A stretch of 64,000 nt of DNA from Bacteroidales bacterium (GTDB lineage: Bacteria > Bacteroidota > Bacteroidia > Bacteroidales > UBA7332). The notes under the pieces were generated by a model. That model saw only the letters and a program-made list of their open reading frames with translations, had not been told where the DNA came from and made no database searches. Numbering within the stretch: the first letter of the stretch is position 1; each line of letters starts with the position of its first letter. Position numbers and translations under genes: made by a program. Shown piece by piece: positions 63,048-64,000 of this stretch. The stretch spans positions 214,211-278,210 of the forward strand of contig JAQTZA010000003.1 in the NCBI GenBank assembly GCA_028687995.1. The letters run 5' to 3'.

Positions 63048-63377
63048 TTAATCTTCAGTTTCCAGTCCTGTTCTTACGCGAATGACCTTTTGTATGTCTG
63101 AAACATAAATAAGTCCATCACCGGGGTTGCCGGTTCGTCCTTTTAGGGAGATAATATTTACAATCTCATCGACATCTTTATCATTGCACACAATTTCAAT
63201 TTTGGCTACTTTGCTATCTGTTATAGAAAAATGGGCTGAAAGTGTAGAGTCCTCACTTTTAAATTTCCCTGTTCCTTCAGCTAAAGAAACTGTTGTGTTG
63301 GGATAGCCAGCCTGTAGTAATTGATTCAAAATATCATTTACTTTAAATGGCTTTACAAATGCTTTTATTTCTTTCAT
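63048..63377 (-). CDS. PII-like signalling protein of metal-efflux operons
   Basis: 109 residues, PII fold: MKEIKAFVKPFKVNDILNQL, a T-loop region GTGKFKSEDSTLSAHFSITD without the Tyr of GlnB, KIEIVCNDKDVDEIVNIISL and GRTGNPGDGLIYVSDIQKVIRVRTG (a PII C-signature with GDGKIFV-like core). No glnA or amtB is near; the neighbours are an RND adaptor and an HMA remnant, so it is probably one of the PII-like proteins that accompany heavy-metal efflux genes. What ligand it senses is unknown. Confidence 0.82.
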   Translation of the reverse strand: MKEIKAFVKPFKVNDILNQLLQAGYPNTTVSLAEGTGKFKSEDSTLSAHFSITDSKVAKIEIVCNDKDVDEIVNIISLKGRTGNPGDGLIYVSDIQKVIRVRTGLETED

Positions 63378-63404
63378 AATTTTAATCGTTTTATTTTCAA
63401 TTAA

Positions 63405-64000
63405 TTAACAGCTCATTTCTCCTGCATTTTTCTTTGCCGAAAGCAAATTGTATGCCCCTTTAATAACGACTTTTGCTTCTTTAAAGTTGAAGCCTTCAGG
63501 CAAAACGATTTCTGTAAATCCGTCATCTGAAACGCCTTTCTGTATTTGAATCATCCGGTATTCTGTAAAAGGTTTTCCGCTCTCTACCTTGTTCTTTTCA
63601 AATACAAAAATATAGTCTTTGTCGTCGAAACTGACAATGGACGCAGAAGGTACAGAGGATACCTGACCACTCTTAGCTTGAATATGAGCATTAACATACA
63701 TACCCGGTAGCATGTTTTTACAATGACCTATAACATTCGCATATACTTTGTAAGTCTTATCATTATTTATAGACTTTCCAGTTTGATAAACTACTGCTTC
63801 ATGCTGTTCAGTTTCATTGTTGATATAAAAGCGAATTTTTTCACCGTTAGATACTTTATCAGCATCTTTTTCAAATAATGTGAGTTCAAGAAATAGTTTG
63901 TCGCTGTTTACAATTTCGAACAATACATCGGAAGCCGAAACAGATTTGCCAATACTCACATTTACAGCCTTGACATACCCCGTAATAGGCGAAACCAATG
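63405..64000 (-). CDS. RND efflux periplasmic adaptor (CusB/CzcB-like), C-terminal part
   Basis: The frame stays open to the window end, so the N-terminus lies beyond. About 198 residues are visible: lipoyl-like half (SPITGYVKAVNVSIGKSVSA), beta-barrel (LFLELTLFEKDADKVSNGEKIRF) and membrane-proximal part (MLPGMYVNAHIQAKSG, SVPSASIVSFDDKDYIFVFE), ending LLSAKKNAGEMSC. Adaptors of this kind connect an inner-membrane RND pump to an outer-membrane channel. The PII-like gene follows by 27 bp and is probably co-transcribed. The pump itself would be outside the window. Confidence 0.85.
   Translation of the reverse strand, partial: LVSPITGYVKAVNVSIGKSVSASDVLFEIVNSDKLFLELTLFEKDADKVSNGEKIRFYINNETEQHEAVVYQTGKSINNDKTYKVYANVIGHCKNMLPGMYVNAHIQAKSGQVSSVPSASIVSFDDKDYIFVFEKNKVESGKPFTEYRMIQIQKGVSDDGFTEIVLPEGFNFKEAKVVIKGAYNLLSAKKNAGEMSC

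Overview
This 64 kb window is chromosomal DNA of a Bacteroidetes bacterium, most likely of the order Bacteroidales (a Paludibacter- or Dysgonomonas-like relative; this is a guess from gene content). Three things point there. Many genes are preceded by the Bacteroidetes -7 element TAnnTTTG. There are type IX secretion (T9SS) parts and cargo (PorZ-like proteins, C-terminal sorting domains). The order DUF1599 - DoxX/BT_3928-like - tpiA - SPOR - folE is, from memory, typical of Bacteroidales.

Layout. 1-3.1 kb: two tandem PorZ-like genes, the first cut by the window edge. 3.2-6.2 kb: an acyl-CoA ligase and prfB with its programmed +1 frameshift. 6.2-9.4 kb: a small accessory patch with a T9SS/FISUMP gene pair and a lipoprotein, holding two perfect 63-bp repeats that carry a promoter. 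9.4-28.8 kb: a YgjP-type metallopeptidase, then a large Wzx/Wzy-type exopolysaccharide locus. A short + strand unit has the flippase and two glycosyltransferases. A long - strand operon has a response regulator, an initiating sugar transferase with a pseudo-receiver, a TolC-like protein, a Wzc-like protein with a degenerate kinase domain, a polymerase/ligase, seven glycosyltransferases, UDP-xylose synthase and two acyltransferases. 29-42 kb: housekeeping genes on the + strand (proA, ybeY, mnmG, ade, uvrC, dtd, mazG-like, deoC, polA) plus an opposing polyprenyl synthase; a perfect parS palindrome lies between mnmG and ade. 42-43 kb: a REP-associated tyrosine transposase flanked by its REP palindromes. 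43-45.3 kb: alanine dehydrogenase and nadA on the - strand. 45.3-45.8 kb: an AT-rich gap with a cluster of DnaA-box-like 9-mers, a candidate replication origin. 45.8-58.9 kb: a TrmH-type methyltransferase, two accessory genes, the DUF1599-to-folE block, a DUF6588 protein, one 1457-residue gene fusing both carbamoyl-phosphate synthase subunits, and a T9SS cargo protein.

At 59.11 kb the chromosome changes character. A 21-nt piece of the 3' end of ssrA (tmRNA), followed by a strong terminator, looks like the attachment-site scar of an integrated element that runs rightward out of the window. Inside it are a small HTH-like protein, a promoter-led three-gene cassette of unknown function (one soluble protein and two tiny membrane proteins), a DUF6943-like gene, about 0.85 kb of purine-rich DNA without believable genes, a truncated heavy-metal ATPase leader, a PII-like protein and the end of an RND efflux adaptor. 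The cargo is therefore at least partly metal resistance.

All calls come from reading the sequence; no database search or folding program was run, so family names rest on recognised motifs and remembered relatives.
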